Part shown: positions 48,196-59,094 of the stretch, piece by piece
How the letters are laid out: every line of letters starts with the position of its first letter
Position numbering within the stretch: position 1 is the first letter of the stretch
Assembly: GCA_934045905.1 (NCBI GenBank)
Contig: OW203762.1
Location: 4,030,001-4,094,000, forward strand
Origin: Leuctra nigra
Taxonomy: Eukaryota > Arthropoda > Insecta > Plecoptera > Leuctridae
Direction: 5' to 3'
DNA length: 64,000 nucleotides
The notes under the pieces: model-generated
Database searches by the model: none
What the model was told of the DNA's origin: nothing
What the model saw: only the letters and a program-made list of their open reading frames with translations
Translations under genes and position numbers: made by a program

Positions 48196-48522
48196 ACAGA
48201 TCGATCTGATATTGTGTACATACTCTTATATCATATGAGTGGTCCCAGGTATATTTTTGGAACAAGATCCTGTGATTTTTGAAAATTAACAAGGAACCAT
48301 TCAATCATAAAGGTTCAATTGATCAACTTAAAACTTGGTATGGTGATTGGGCCCAATATTTTTTGAATTTTTGAAGATTTTCATACAAATCTGTGACGAA
48401 ATTGAAGAATTATTAGCTTTTAATGATATTTTCAATATACAGAATTTCGGTTCGAGGGGTTGCGCGTATCCGTGCTCGCTCATCAACGCGTTACACAGAG
48501 CGTTTTCCAAGTAAATAATCTA

Positions 48523-48912
48523 TTAAGAGGGCTGAGTAGTGAGCGTGGCCTTGAAGAGTTTTTAGTCGATTTTTATCAATATCTTTTACCAATGTAATTG
48601 TTAACAAAATAGGGCTTTGTACGCGTATTCAGAAGAGTTCAATGATATAATTTAATAGTTTAGAATAAGTTATTAGTTTTATTGTGTCCAACAGATGTTT
48701 AGTACCATAATTTTACTAATTTTCGGGCACTAAACATCTGTAGAACAAAGTAAATCTAATAAACCATTCCAAGCTATGAAATTATTTTCATTGATGCAGT
48801 TCTGAAGACGCGTACAAAGCCTTATTTTGTTAACAATTACATTGGTCAAAGATATTGATAAAAATCGATTAAAAAACTCTTCAAGGTCAAACTCACTACC
48901 CAGCCGTCTTAA
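48523..48912. mobile_element. 390-bp palindromic MITE, long copy
   Basis: The termini TTAAGAGGGCTGAGTAGTGA and the complement of TTAAGACGGCTGGGTAGTGA are inverted. Inner arms (TCGATTTTTATCAATATCTT, AATTGTTAACAAAATA, CTTTGTACGCGT) recur inverted toward a central TTTAGT/ACTAAA-rich loop. TTAA is present at both edges (48523-48526 and 48909-48912). It is the longer relative of 3536-3676, which appears to have lost the central part. Confidence 0.8.
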
Positions 48913-49663
48913 TAATACAATGACTAATATTTTCAAGAAATATTGTATTAAATATTATAATACCCAACGTATTAAGTTGTAATAAAATTCACCCCCTATC
49001 GTGACTAACAGTCGTACACAGAAGTAGTATAAGTTGCCTAAAATGCAGATATTTGTATACAGAGGGGTGATTTGCAAGACTGGTTTTATCATTGGCTTTT
49101 ATCACGACTTAATGCGTTGGCTGTATCTAGTCGGGCGTTAGCTTGACGCTGCCAAGCACCGTGTCAATACGAGGTCTACTTTTAAACGCGGCGAGCTTAC
49201 TACCACGACTGTATACTACAAGCGCTTCACGCTCGTTTTCGGGGTGTCAGCTCGCATTCACGCAGTTTGAAATGGAAGTTGAAAACCATGGTTATCGGGT
49301 ATATTTAGCCACATGACAACACATACCAAATTTCAAAGTGCTGCGATCATCTCTTCGGGGTGAATTTTGGGGTTCAAACATGCATGGATTTTTTTCATGC
49401 TAGCTGGTTAGTTAGTTAGTAAGTTTAGGTCGCACGGTCAATTTGTTTGCCCCTCTCCACAGGTTGAACGGTTTGTTCTAGAGAGTTGAAATTTGGCAGA
49501 GACATAGAGTCATATTTTAAGCGGTGCCCTTTGAAAGAAAATCTGGAAAATTTTGACCGGAAGTGAAGTTATTACAATTTTAAATTTTAAATATTTTAAA
49601 AGTCAAACGGGTCCATCGAGAGTTTTGAAATTTGGCAACATTAAAGACAATGTATTGCTAGAC
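48913..49663. other. No gene; dispersed repeat fragments
   Basis: Near 49107-49145 lies the inverted partner of 41610-41648. From 49425 the sequence resembles the body of a repeat with the motifs GAGTTGAAATTTGGC and GAGAGTTTTGAAATTTGGCA. No coding frame. Confidence 0.5.
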
Positions 49664-50019
49664 CATTGACTACCGCTCAGTCTGGGACTCGTGACTGCTA
49701 TAGCTGCAGCACTGAATGCTTCCGCCGATGTCTGAGGCCGCACTACAAACCACGATTCTGGCAATATAAAGACATTATTATTAATTTTGTTCAATGCTAC
49801 AATATGCCTTCATATTTATAGCATAGGCCTAAATTAAGCTTATTGTTGTGCTGCGTCAGCTTTCCGTGTAATCTTTTCATATGTAAGACGATCTCAGCCG
49901 GACGAGTGAAGAATTTGACCTTGGTCTGTACGTAAGAACGGGGCGGTTCCGTTTGTCACTAGACATCGACGACAGATGACTGGCCAGTCGCATGTCCCCA
50001 CCCCCAGTGTACGTCAATG
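49664..50019. mobile_element. 356-bp MITE, copy 2
   Basis: Inverted-orientation partner of 47371-47726 with the same CATTGAC/GTCAATG ends. It is flanked by GCTAGAC (49657-49663) and GTTAGAC (50020-50026), a 7-bp duplication with one difference. Confidence 0.88.
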
Positions 50020-50081
50020 GTTAGACACTCCACTTCAAGAAAAAAGAAAAATTTCAAACCGGAAGTGGAAAATCATCAATA

Positions 50082-50700
50082 TTTACGTTCCGCCCTTCTT
50101 CTTTGATACACTAAACAGCGACTCTAATTTCCATCGGGCTGATAGCTCATGTTAGGAAGGCAGCTGGCTTCGACTTCTGCATAACGCCTTCGATTCCCGA
50201 TCCCGGAATTTTTTTTTTCATATATTATTTTTTAATTTGTATAAGCGATGATACCTTCATGGATATATATTCAATTGAGAGGTCCAGGAATGCTGTATAG
50301 ATCATCAATAGACCGAAACATCGCAATCGCGGCACGCCAGTTGCCATCGTGAACACTGAAGATATCAAGGAAACAGAAAATACTCGCACGTCGTTTTACG
50401 TTCCGTTATTCTTCTTCGATACTATACAGACTGTTTTGGTTTCTGTGTGGCGAATTGGCTCGATCACATGAGGCATGAGACTTCGAAAACGGCGTTGACG
50501 GGTTCGATCCCCGTAACAGACGTCTTATTTTTATCTTTTTATTTACTTAAAAAATGTTTAACCTTCTTGTGTATATATTCAAAATGTTAATCCGAATACA
50601 TTCAACGATTCCATAGCTACTCTTTATTATACTCCTTGGACTCTAATAATGATTGTCAATGTACACGTTGTACTTAAAGTTGTGCAATAAAACAATTCGT
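50082..50700 (+). repeat. Two tandem 313-bp units each with a tRNA-like promoter
   Basis: TTTACGTTCC at 50082 and again at 50395 starts two diverged units. Each continues with a TTCTTCTT.GATAC stretch, then an A-box-like element (TAGCTCATGTTAGG at 50143; TGGCTCGATCACATGAGG at 50454) and a B box (TTCGATTCCCG near 50189; perfect GGTTCGATCCC at 50501), then a T-rich run and an AT-rich tail. The layout suggests tandem tRNA-derived SINE units. Neither folds convincingly as a functional tRNA by eye. Confidence 0.6.
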
Positions 50701-50721
50701 GGTCATGCTAATCAACAGAAT

Positions 50722-51185
50722 CTTGGTGGCTCAGTTACTAAACTACAAACCACACAAAAAAGGCTCCATTACTGGGTTCATTAGGTTGTCACAGCTTTTA
50801 ATTTATCAGAATTATTTAATTATGTAAAATTCAGTTAATTAAGTAAATAGTAAAATTCAGTAAAGGCTCCTTTACTAATATTCAGTGTATTAGGTGTTTA
50901 CAACTTTTCATTTGTCACACATATTTAATTATTTAAAATAGAGTTAATTTGTCAATATTGGTGGCTCAACAAGAAACAAGAACAACATGAAACAAGAAAC
51001 CACACAAAAAGGCTCCATTACGTGCATCCATTACGTGATCACAACTTTAAGTTTCTAAAATAAATTTAATTATTTTACTTATGCTAATTTGTCAATCTTG
51101 ATAGTTCAGTTACGAAACAAGAAACCACACAAAATGGCTCCATTACTAGGTATATTAGGTGTTCACAACTTGGTCAAAATTTAAT
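50722..51185 (+). repeat. Diverged tandem units with GGCTCCATTAC
   Basis: AAGAAACCACACAAAA and GGCTCCATTAC recur near 50763, 50865, 51013 and 51137 with AT-rich spacers (TTAATTATTT). There are about four irregular units of 100-150 bp. Non-coding. Confidence 0.65.
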
Positions 51186-51605
51186 TTGCATTGAATTTGC
51201 ACCGACCATGTAAACTTCCTCTATCTTCTTCCTACTTTCTAAAGCCTTTCTTCGGCTCCTTTATCGTCATCTTCTTTCTTTTGTTACCTTCTTCTTGACA
51301 CAATGCGCCAAGCTTTATTTTTATTTTTTTTAATTTCGATTTTAAATTTATGTTTTAAGTTGTTTTTAATTTTTATAATTTGTTAAAGTTTACAATGATG
51401 GTTCACTTAGATTGTATTCTTCAAATTTGGACACAACGTTAGGTTTTAAGTGTTGTGCTTGGCGGCAGTAACTGGGCGAAATGATTTCACGAATTTTAAG
51501 TGCGAAAATGTTTAAACAAGATATTATTGCTTGGCCCTTCTTTTAGATCTCAATTGTTTTAAGTGGGAAGGTGCTTGGCAGTTTTTTTACAAGTTTTTGT
51601 TTTTG
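51186..51605 (+). repeat. Dispersed repeat family Y, copy 2
   Basis: Partner of 35797-36216, ending at the same AAGTTTTTGTTTTTG. Here it is followed by a SINE instead of the 300-bp tandem units. Confidence 0.8.
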
Positions 51606-51615
51606 TACAACATAC

Positions 51616-51906
51616 ATTAAAACGGAACAATTTGGGTGAGTGGTTAAAGCTCTAAACTTGTATTCCGGAGGCCCGGATTCGATCCCCGCGGCCGTCTTTC
51701 CTGACTGGGTTTTTTTCGTGGTTTTCCCTCAGTCGACAGGCAAATGCTGGGAAGGTTCCCTACTAATAGGCCACTACCGCCTCCTTCCCACCTTCCATCC
51801 TTCCTACTCTTCACCATCATCTCCCAATCAGCATCACAATCATTCATCCTTCACCATTAGCTTTGCTGCAGAACAGTGCGACGTTAAGCCCCAGATAAAA
51901 AAATGT
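51616..51906 (+). mobile_element. tRNA-derived SINE
   Basis: The head has an A-box region TGAGTGGTTAAAGCTCT near 51637 and a B box GGATTCGATCCCC near 51675. The body reads CGTGGTTTTCCCTCAGTCGA and CAGGCAAATGCTGGGAAGGT, then a CCTTCC/CATC-rich stretch, and closes with GCGACGTTAAGCCCCAGAT followed by AAAAAAA. This body is characteristic of a widespread insect tRNA-SINE type. The open frame across it is incidental. A target duplication is not clear. Confidence 0.85.
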
Positions 51907-52375
51907 ATACACTAATGGCGAAACTAAAATCAGCAATTGAAAGAAACAGATGAGTTGAAAATAATTTGACCATGATCCGATGAAGTATGTGCTAACGCAT
52001 CATCTAACTGTAGAAGGTGAGCTCTGATTACATTGATAATAACAAGGATTAATTGTCAAGGAATCTGACCAGCAGCCAATCAGTCTCGTTCATAAGTGTG
52101 CGTGTTAATAAAGTGCAGCTTGGACATTGATCTGTTTCTCAACTTATACATTTTTATCATGTGGTGTAAAATATTAAAATAAACCACTTACCTATAGTCC
52201 GATTAAGCCTTTCATCATTCCTTGCAATTTCATTGCCTTCTTTGTTCTTTATATTCCAGTTTCAAATCATTTAGAATATACTGAAAAGTTGTTGATTTCT
52301 CTATGTTCAATAAATTAAAGAATTCTGGATTAAATTGAATGCAATGAAAAATTTTTGAGCCAGCTTGGACGCCCG
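51907..52375. other. No recognised feature
   Basis: AT-rich sequence between the SINE and the RT relic. Confidence 0.4.
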
Positions 52376-52444
52376 ATGAAGAGAGTGTGCGGAGTGCCAC
52401 AAGGGTCCGTTCTCGGAGCTGTGCTATTTAATTTCTTAATTCTT
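52376..52444 (+). pseudogene. Relic of LINE RT motif B
   Basis: The frame starting ATG AAG AGA at 52376 reads MKRVCGVPQGSVLGAVLFNF and then LI. GVPQGSVLGxxLFN is the conserved motif B of non-LTR reverse transcriptases. Sequence on both sides is not alignable by eye, so only about 70 bp of a second LINE survives here. It differs from the motif B of the LINE at 45-47 kb (GVPQGSSLSTVLFN), so it represents a different family. Confidence 0.75.
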
Positions 52445-53860
52445 TCTTAACCATTAACACCTGTTTTGAAGGCCTGTTGAGCAGTAATATTCACACATGT
52501 TGAGCCTGTCTTGTTTACTAACGCGTAAAGCGTTTTCCTATTCTAAAAGAGCATAGATATTTGCGCAGTCCCTTTACTTTTATTTCGGACTCCCCGCAGG
52601 ATATTTTTCAGAACCTCATACTGTTTAGTGGACTATTATAGGCACCGTGTGTTCAAACCCCAGCGCCACGAGTGAAAGTAATTAGCAACATTTATGGGAG
52701 ATGATCTTCAACTGTTTCATTTATCATTAGCATTTGGCCGTGACCTAGCAACCGATTAAAGTCAACAAAATATACTCAAAATAACTCGAAATCAGAACCA
52801 GTCGCGCAAATTAATATTGTGATCAGATTCAGTGAAATTGTGTACACTTTATTATTATTTTGATTGCGTATAAACTCTTAATGAACTTGTGTACATTTTA
52901 AGAAGTAATAAATATGCAGCAACATAACGTATAACTGCAGCGACTTGTACGCCTTGCCAAATGTAAGCTTCCTTCCCACAGCCCAGGCGGCTCTGTTTGT
53001 ACTTTTCGCAGTGCTATCTGTAATCTAAACACGATTCTTTTGGTTCTTATATTAAATTATTTAGTGACAAGTTTTCTGTTATTGAAAATCAAGTTGCTTG
53101 CAGTTGATTTTTGTAGTGCTTAGGTATAGGTAGAAAAATGTAGAAGGTAAAATATTATATTTATATCATTTGGTCAAATTTGGGTCTGCAGGAGGGCCTC
53201 ACTACAATACGCGAGATCAGGCCGAGAAGGCTCGGAATAATTTTAATTTCATTTTAGAATTTAGTGCATTATAACGCGATTTAAACACAAATTATCTACG
53301 GACTACGGTCGATTTGACAATTTAAATTCTTTTATTTTCATAGCTATTTTTGACTACAAAATAGACAAATAGTTATTTAAAGTAAAATAGTTTTTAATGT
53401 TATTCTTATTGAACTATTTATGGTATTCATTGAATCCACATCTCCGGCCCCCCTAAGCCACGGCCCCCCTAGCGACTGCTTGGGCTGCAACATGAAGTGT
53501 GTATGAGGATGAGGATAGAGAGGGGTTGAAATAAGACTGACGCGGATGAACAACAATGGTCAAGGCATGTATTTGCTCTCATGCATTTGCAAGGCAGTGG
53601 TGGTTCTCAGAACCATCACTTTGTCGTCCCATTCACACTACCAGACTTACGAGTATGGATGACTCGCTCTGCGCGCGCGCAAAGGAGAGAGAGTAAGAGA
53701 GAAAGAGAATATGCCGACACTGGCTACACTAGAGCACGTTCCATTCATTATGTATCCAAGTCCATTGCATTTCATTTACTGTAATTTCACGTCTAAAATA
53801 TAAAACAAGATGGGTGTTTACTGTTTCAATCCGTCATAATTTTCACCCAAATGAGAATGT
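52445..53860. other. No recognised gene
   Basis: At 52519-52545 ACGCGTAAAGCGTTTTCCTA looks like a vestige of the Helitron-like 3' hairpin. At 53675-53712 there is a CG run followed by a GA-rich run. A frame at 53581-53784 is low-complexity Arg/Glu and unsupported. Confidence 0.4.
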
Positions 53861-54112
53861 CTGAATCTGAGGAGTAGAAGGACGGGAGTCCAATCCAATT
53901 ATTCATGTGATGAGCTAAGAAAACAGTAATTCTGCCTCACCCAACTATATTTGTAAAGGTAAAACAATTCATTTGGAAAGAGAATACCTACTTCAATAAC
54001 TGTATTTGTTGACTACAGTCAATTTGCTATTGGTAGAACTTGATTATATGATTCCAAAAGTATACAACTAAAAATATAGAAATGGACTTCGGTCATTCTG
54101 CTTCTAATGTTA
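53861..54112. mobile_element. MITE of the GAGGTAGAAGG family, diverged copy
   Basis: The left end TCTGAGGAGTAGAAGGACGG and the right end ATGGACTTCGGTCATTCTGC are diverged inverted termini. The interior shares CAGTAATTCTGCCT and TGTATTTGTTGACTACAGTC with the copy at 56343. Confidence 0.6.
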
Positions 54113-55365
54113 ATTAACACTCCAGCTACGTAAAGGGACCTGGAATGATGATATAATAATATTGTTTTGATGGAAACTAAGCGATGTGGTTTTTAGGCAC
54201 TCATTTAATTTTTGCTTGAAAATCAGCCACCCAAAGTTCTTATTTGATGTGAAAGTGGAACAATTTTCTTTTCTTTTAACAATTAATAGTAATTGTCCAC
54301 AGCTGTGATGTAAATATTATGATCTTCTTTAGATGAACGAGTTATACTGTTAGTCTTCCAACATCAAGATACAATGGAACCCACTCGAGTGCCGCGGCAA
54401 ATAGGCTAGGAATTAAATCAGTGCATGTAGTTAGTAAGCGGTGATTTTGCCGATTCACAAACTTTACAATCTAATCAAACTATTAAATAGTTGTAAACTA
54501 CAATATCACATATTAAATGAGTTGACAAATGAAATGATACATCTCATATCCTGAACACTTTCAAATACTGAACAATTCCCAAAGTTCTGAGGCCTCAATG
54601 AAAAGCACAAGAATGAGAAATGCACTGTGAATCGGCCTAATGATAATCTCCATCAAAATGGAATCGCTACAATTTCAAAAGCAACTACAATAATAATTGT
54701 TATCACTTTCAATTCTAAATCTTCAGTACGTTGATGTATAATTACAAGTAGTGTACAGAGTATTATTGAAACAGTTCGCTTATCTCTCGACACTTGATCA
54801 GACTGGAATACTCAAGTAAACGTTGGCGCTGATCAACTCAATCTGTGACGTCAACCACTGCTCGGGAGAAGTTTCATCGCTTTGCTGGAGTTATGTGAAG
54901 ATATTAATACAAACAAATCAATACAAATAGAAATAGATATCATACATAAAAAGTCAAAATAAATGTGAACTTTTCTTACACAATCTTTTATTAAATCAAA
55001 CATTACAATCTAGCTGTTAGTTTTCTAAACTTCTTCGAATATTTTAAATTTTGACAAATAAAGTTTGTGCGAAGTTCAAATCAATTTTAATAATAGTTCT
55101 GAATAGTTGAAATGAGGCTGGTATAATAACGAAATGGATGAAGGAGAATGTAGGTTACATAAGCAAACAAAACGTTCCATCTAGTAACCTCTCTATCTGG
55201 TACTTCATTAAGTAGAAAGTATGTAACACCGGCACAGCGTAGGCAAGTAGAATGGAAGCACGCCTAACATTTTAAGTGCTTTTTAGAGCCCTCCTAACTT
55301 TGTAACCGTTTACTAAAATAAGGAAAAAGTGTTGAATAGTGTTTTTTATTATTCCGACCTTCTCA
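54113..55365. other. No recognised gene
   Basis: AT-rich. Isolated TGACGTCA at about 54847 is a CRE-type octamer, without other promoter evidence. Confidence 0.4.
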
Positions 55366-56165
55366 TGAGCAGTGGATGCAACGTCAGTCACCGTCAACAA
55401 TATGAACCAATGAGGTTACAGAGAGCTCCTCTCGCTGCTATCTTCACACACATGAGCAGTGGATGCAACATCACTGTCAACAATATGAACCAATGAGGTT
55501 ACAGAGAGCTCCTCTCGCTGCTATCTTCACACACATGAGCAGTGGAGTAACAATATGAACCAATGAGGTTACAGAAAGCTCCTCTCGCTGCTATCTTCAC
55601 ACACATGAGCAGTGGAGTAACAATATGAACCAATGAGGTTACAGAGAGCTCCTCTCGCTGCTATCTTCACACACATGAGCAGTGGAGTAACAATATGAAC
55701 CAATGAGGTTACAGAAAGCTCCTCTCGCTGCTATCTTCACACACATGAGCAGTGGAGTAACAATATGAACCAATGAGGTTACAGAGAGCTCCTCTCGCTG
55801 CTATCTTCACACACATGAGCAGTGGAGTAACAATATGAACCAATGAGGTTACAGAGAGCTCCTCTCGCTGCTATCTTCACACACATGAGCAGTGGAGTAA
55901 CAATATGAACCAATGAGGTTACAGAGAGCTCCTCTCGCTGCTATCTTCACACACATGAGCAGTGGAGTAACAATATGAACCAATGAGGTTACAGAGAGCT
56001 CCTCTCGCTGCTATCTTCACACACATGAGCAGTGGAGTAACAATATGAACCAATGAGGTTACAGAGAGCTCCTCTCGCTGCTATCTTCACACACATGAGC
56101 AGTGGAGTAACAATATGAACCAATGAGGTTACAGAGAGCTCCTCTCGCTGCTATCTTCACACTCT
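55366..56165 (+). repeat. 70-bp minisatellite, 11 copies
   Basis: The unit runs GAGCAGTGGAGTAACAATAT, GAACCAATGAGGTTACAGAG, AGCTCCTCTCGCTGCTATCT, TCACACACAT. The CAATGAGGTTACAG marker recurs every 70 bp from 55561 to 56121. The first two units are longer (extra GATGCAACGTCAGTCACCGT or ATCACTGTCAA). AGAG/AAAG is the commonest internal variant. Non-coding. Confidence 0.93.
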
Positions 56166-56194
56166 TAAGTCTCGCAGTGTGATTCCATCTGATA

Positions 56195-56300
56195 AACTAA
56201 CTGCACGTCGATTACGTCATCCTCTGACGTCATACTCCCAGGCCTGCGCAGTCGACTCATAGCGAGTCTCTCAGACACGACGCCATTCAATAGGGAAATC
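56195..56300. promoter_or_regulatory. Possible promoter-like GC/CRE cluster
   Basis: ATTACGTCATC, TGACGTCA, GCCTGCGCAG and GACGCCATTC occur within about 100 bp. These resemble CRE, NRF1-like and YY1-like sites of TATA-less promoters. No transcript start or following first exon can be identified, so this is a weak call. Confidence 0.2.
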
Positions 56301-56342
56301 TTCGTTCATATTCTCCAGCTTAAAATACAAACTAGAAGTATT

Positions 56343-56558
56343 CTGTACCTCTGAGATAGAAGGGCGGAAGTCAATTTTAATCATTCTTGAGGTGAGCTCA
56401 TAAACCAGTAATTCTGCCTTCATCCAGTCTTATTTGTAATGGTGACATGAGTGACAATACTTCAATATAACTGTATTTGTTAACATCAGTCAAATGGCAA
56501 TTCATAAATTTGATAAATCGATCAAATTGACTACAGGACTTCTACTTCTGAGGTACAG
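56343..56558. mobile_element. 216-bp MITE of the GAGGTAGAAGG family, intact copy
   Basis: CTGTACCTCTGAGATAGAAG at the left and the complement of CTGTACCTCAGAAGTAGAAG at the right are inverted ends. The interior shares GAGCTCATAAACCAGTAATT with the other copies. Confidence 0.75.
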
Positions 56559-57395
56559 AAACAATATTCAAAAACATTTCTTATACTTTCAAATCTGTCA
56601 TTTTCAACGACAATTAATCTCTCATTGATAAAAACCACTGGCAATCAGGCGGGAAAACAACCAGAGCCATCACGATACATTGTGTTTATGTGATTATTCA
56701 CAAGATTATGACGTCACTTTCTCTCACGATAATTGACTCGTTTCATTCAGGTTTGATTCCTCGAGAACTCAACTATTATGTCATATTTCATTCTACATTC
56801 GAAGAGATTTCCCCATTGAATCCGTCGCTCAATATAGTTGAATCTTGTGAGGACTCCATTGGGAGAATTCAAGTGATCATTTAAGATTAGTAATAACAAT
56901 AAAACAGCTGGGTTTGCAATCTATGTGGAATTAATTAATATGACTTCATGTTTGGCTTTTTATATTTTTGGTCTGAAATATTTTTATGATGAACGCTTTA
57001 GACAACTTACGTGATATCAATGACGACACCACGTGACTATCAGCCAATCAGATGCGAGAACACTCAAACTGTCAGACGCTGATTCGCTGAAACATTCAGT
57101 AACTTCGTTAACAAATCCGCCATATGTGATTGTTTATTATTGTTTTAAAAGATAACCAAAGGTTTGAGCGACAAAGTTGAAGAAGTCGTAACGACTTTTA
57201 TGAATCATATAACAGCTGATGTCTATTAGTTACATCGGATTTGTTAAAAAGGGGCGTAACATTTAGCCAATCTTCAACGAGACGGACAAAATCACAATAA
57301 TGGCGGGTTCGATGGACGTCCTTCCTCTTAACTTACACAAATTACTTCTCACAATATTTAAAAGTTAAATGTTAAAATATCAATCAAATATCAAT
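56559..57395. other. No recognised gene
   Basis: Contains CCACGTGACTATCAGCCAAT near 57031 and a few short frames without support. Confidence 0.4.
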
Positions 57396-58149
57396 TCTAT
57401 CTCAGAGGTAGAAGGTCGGAAGTCAATTTCAATGATTCTGGAGGTGAGCTCAAAAACAGTAATTATTCTGTCTTTATCCAATCATATTTGTATTGGTGAC
57501 ACGAGTAATTTTGTAAGAGAATACTTAAATGTAACTCTGTATATTGATAGAATAATTGATAACAATTATTACTTAAGGTGATACAAGCGCTCTGCCGTTT
57601 TAGAAAATTGAGAGAGAACAATTGTTTCATAAGTGAGTGTAACGTTTACAGGATGTTCACATGATCAGTCTGATTGTATTAGTAGCACTTTTTCATTTTT
57701 GTTTATTGCATTGTTAATTAGGCGCCGGTTATTCAACAAAACCGCGCAAAACAACGAAATTTGCGATACGATTGGAGACCAAACCCATTAACGAATTAAT
57801 CTAAAATTTTAATCATGATTAGATGTAAGACAAACTTAGGGCTATCACTTGGCACATTTTTGAAATTTAATTTTATACGGCGCCCAGGAAGACAAGAAAA
57901 TAGCAAATTTTTTACCCAAAATCCACTTATTATTACTAATTAACGAAACAAAAAATTAAAAATGTACCAAGGGATAACCCTTAGTTTGTCTTTTATCTAA
58001 TCACGATTAAAATTTCAAATAATTTGGTCTACCCATTTCGTCTCCAATCGTATCGCAAAAAGTGTCTACAAAAGCTGCAAAATTGCTCGAGCTTGCAGCA
58101 CCTACATAATTCGAAAACGGACTTCTGGCCTTCTACCTCTAATGTACAG
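57396..58149. mobile_element. MITE of the GAGGTAGAAGG family, split by another MITE
   Basis: The left end CTATCTCAGAGGTAGAAGGT is at 57396. The right end GGCCTTCTACCTCTAATGTA, then CAG, closes at 58149. The two halves together resemble the copy at 56343, and the break at 57573-58104 is occupied by the TTAA-flanked MITE. Confidence 0.75.
57573..58104. mobile_element. 532-bp TTAA-type MITE, copy 2 (nested)
   Basis: Opposite-orientation partner of 21811-22345, with the same AGACAAACTTAGGG, GCGATACGATTGGAGAC and TTAGGCGCCGGTTATTCAAC blocks. The left edge TTAAGGTGATACAAGCGC is preserved. The right edge ends GCAGCACCTACAT, without an intact TTAA. Confidence 0.8.
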
Positions 58150-59094
58150 AATCGTATGTTCGTGAAGAAAACTTAGATAATTCAACAGTGTGATTCATCT
58201 ATATTCAACAATATCGAATTCTAGATCGAGACATTGTACATTATTTCACAACAAGTCTGTCTGAATCAACCAATCAGCGATCAGTTTGAGTATTCGACTT
58301 CCCTCCATTAGACTGTACAAGAAACCTCTTTGACACCAGCTCTATCGGAATGTGAAAACGAATTGTACGTCTAGGTAAAATATGTGTGAATGGTCTTAAC
58401 TATACTAAATAGTTAATTATTAGCACCTGAAAACTCTTGCACTTGTGAGTATTAATGATGATAATAATAATGTCAATCTTCGCGGACGCGACTTGGAATA
58501 AAACCCACGTGACGTGACTTATGATATTTATAATGGAAGGCTTTCTAAGGTGGAAGTGGAGGCAACGACGCCATTTTGTGGTCCGCATTAAGCTTTTGAT
58601 CAAGCTCTGTGGCACCACGCTACTCGTCTATCATTGCTACACTCACTCTACTGCGTTGAAATAGAACGAAGTGTGATTTAAAATGAGGCCAACAGTGATC
58701 AGAAGGAGCAGTTTTCACGACTGAGCTTTCAAGATGGCTTCTGGCTGGAAGAACGTTGCAACAAACACAATTGCCAGCTGGGTGATTGTAAAATGCCGAC
58801 ACAAACTTTCGGTTTTGTATATAAATCAGTTTCGCTTGAAGAATTCCGATTGTGCTACAATGTATAGTACGCTTTTAAGATTAACTTTATGACTATAAAT
58901 TATCACAATTACGATTTAAAATACAACTAAATGATCTTAGAATTCAATAACTGATTGTGATATAATAATACTGATTCATTGACACTGAGAAGATAGTTGC
59001 TACTTTGACACTGCTTTGACATTATACAATTATAATCAGTTATCAAATTAATTACAGATCCTTTAGTTATATTTAAAATGGTCTCTAAATTCAC
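58150..59094. other. No recognised gene
   Basis: Moderately AT-rich. CCACGTGACGTGACTT near 58505 and GGAAGTGGAGGCAACGACGC, then CATTTTG, near 58552-58580 look promoter-like (CRE/E-box, ETS and YY1 types) but no adjoining coding exon is evident. Minus-strand frames at 58400-58802 are unsupported. Confidence 0.35.

Larger units (their letters stand above)
44489..48511 (+). mobile_element. Helitron-like element, copy C, split by a LINE
   Basis: The left end TGAGCGAGCGAAGCGAGCGT occurs twice in tandem about 104 bp apart (44489 and about 44593), each followed by TTTGGCTCTTTTGGCACGGA. The right end is CATCAACGCGTTACACAGAG, then CGTTTTCCAAG, with CAAG replacing CTAG. The sequence on the two sides of the LINE (up to 44871 and from 47885) joins into one continuous copy when compared with copy A, where TCAGCCAAATCCTCCCATTG is likewise preceded by T-rich sequence. 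The net length without the LINE is about 1 kb. Confidence 0.65.

Noticed and set aside
50440..50530. Functional tRNA gene at the perfect B box
   Set aside because: The B box is perfect, but I cannot form matching acceptor and anticodon stems by eye, and a diverged second copy lies 313 bp away, so a SINE-type repeat is more likely.
51640..51915. 91-codon plus-strand frame
   Set aside because: It covers the body of a tRNA-derived SINE, whose conserved blocks explain the sequence.
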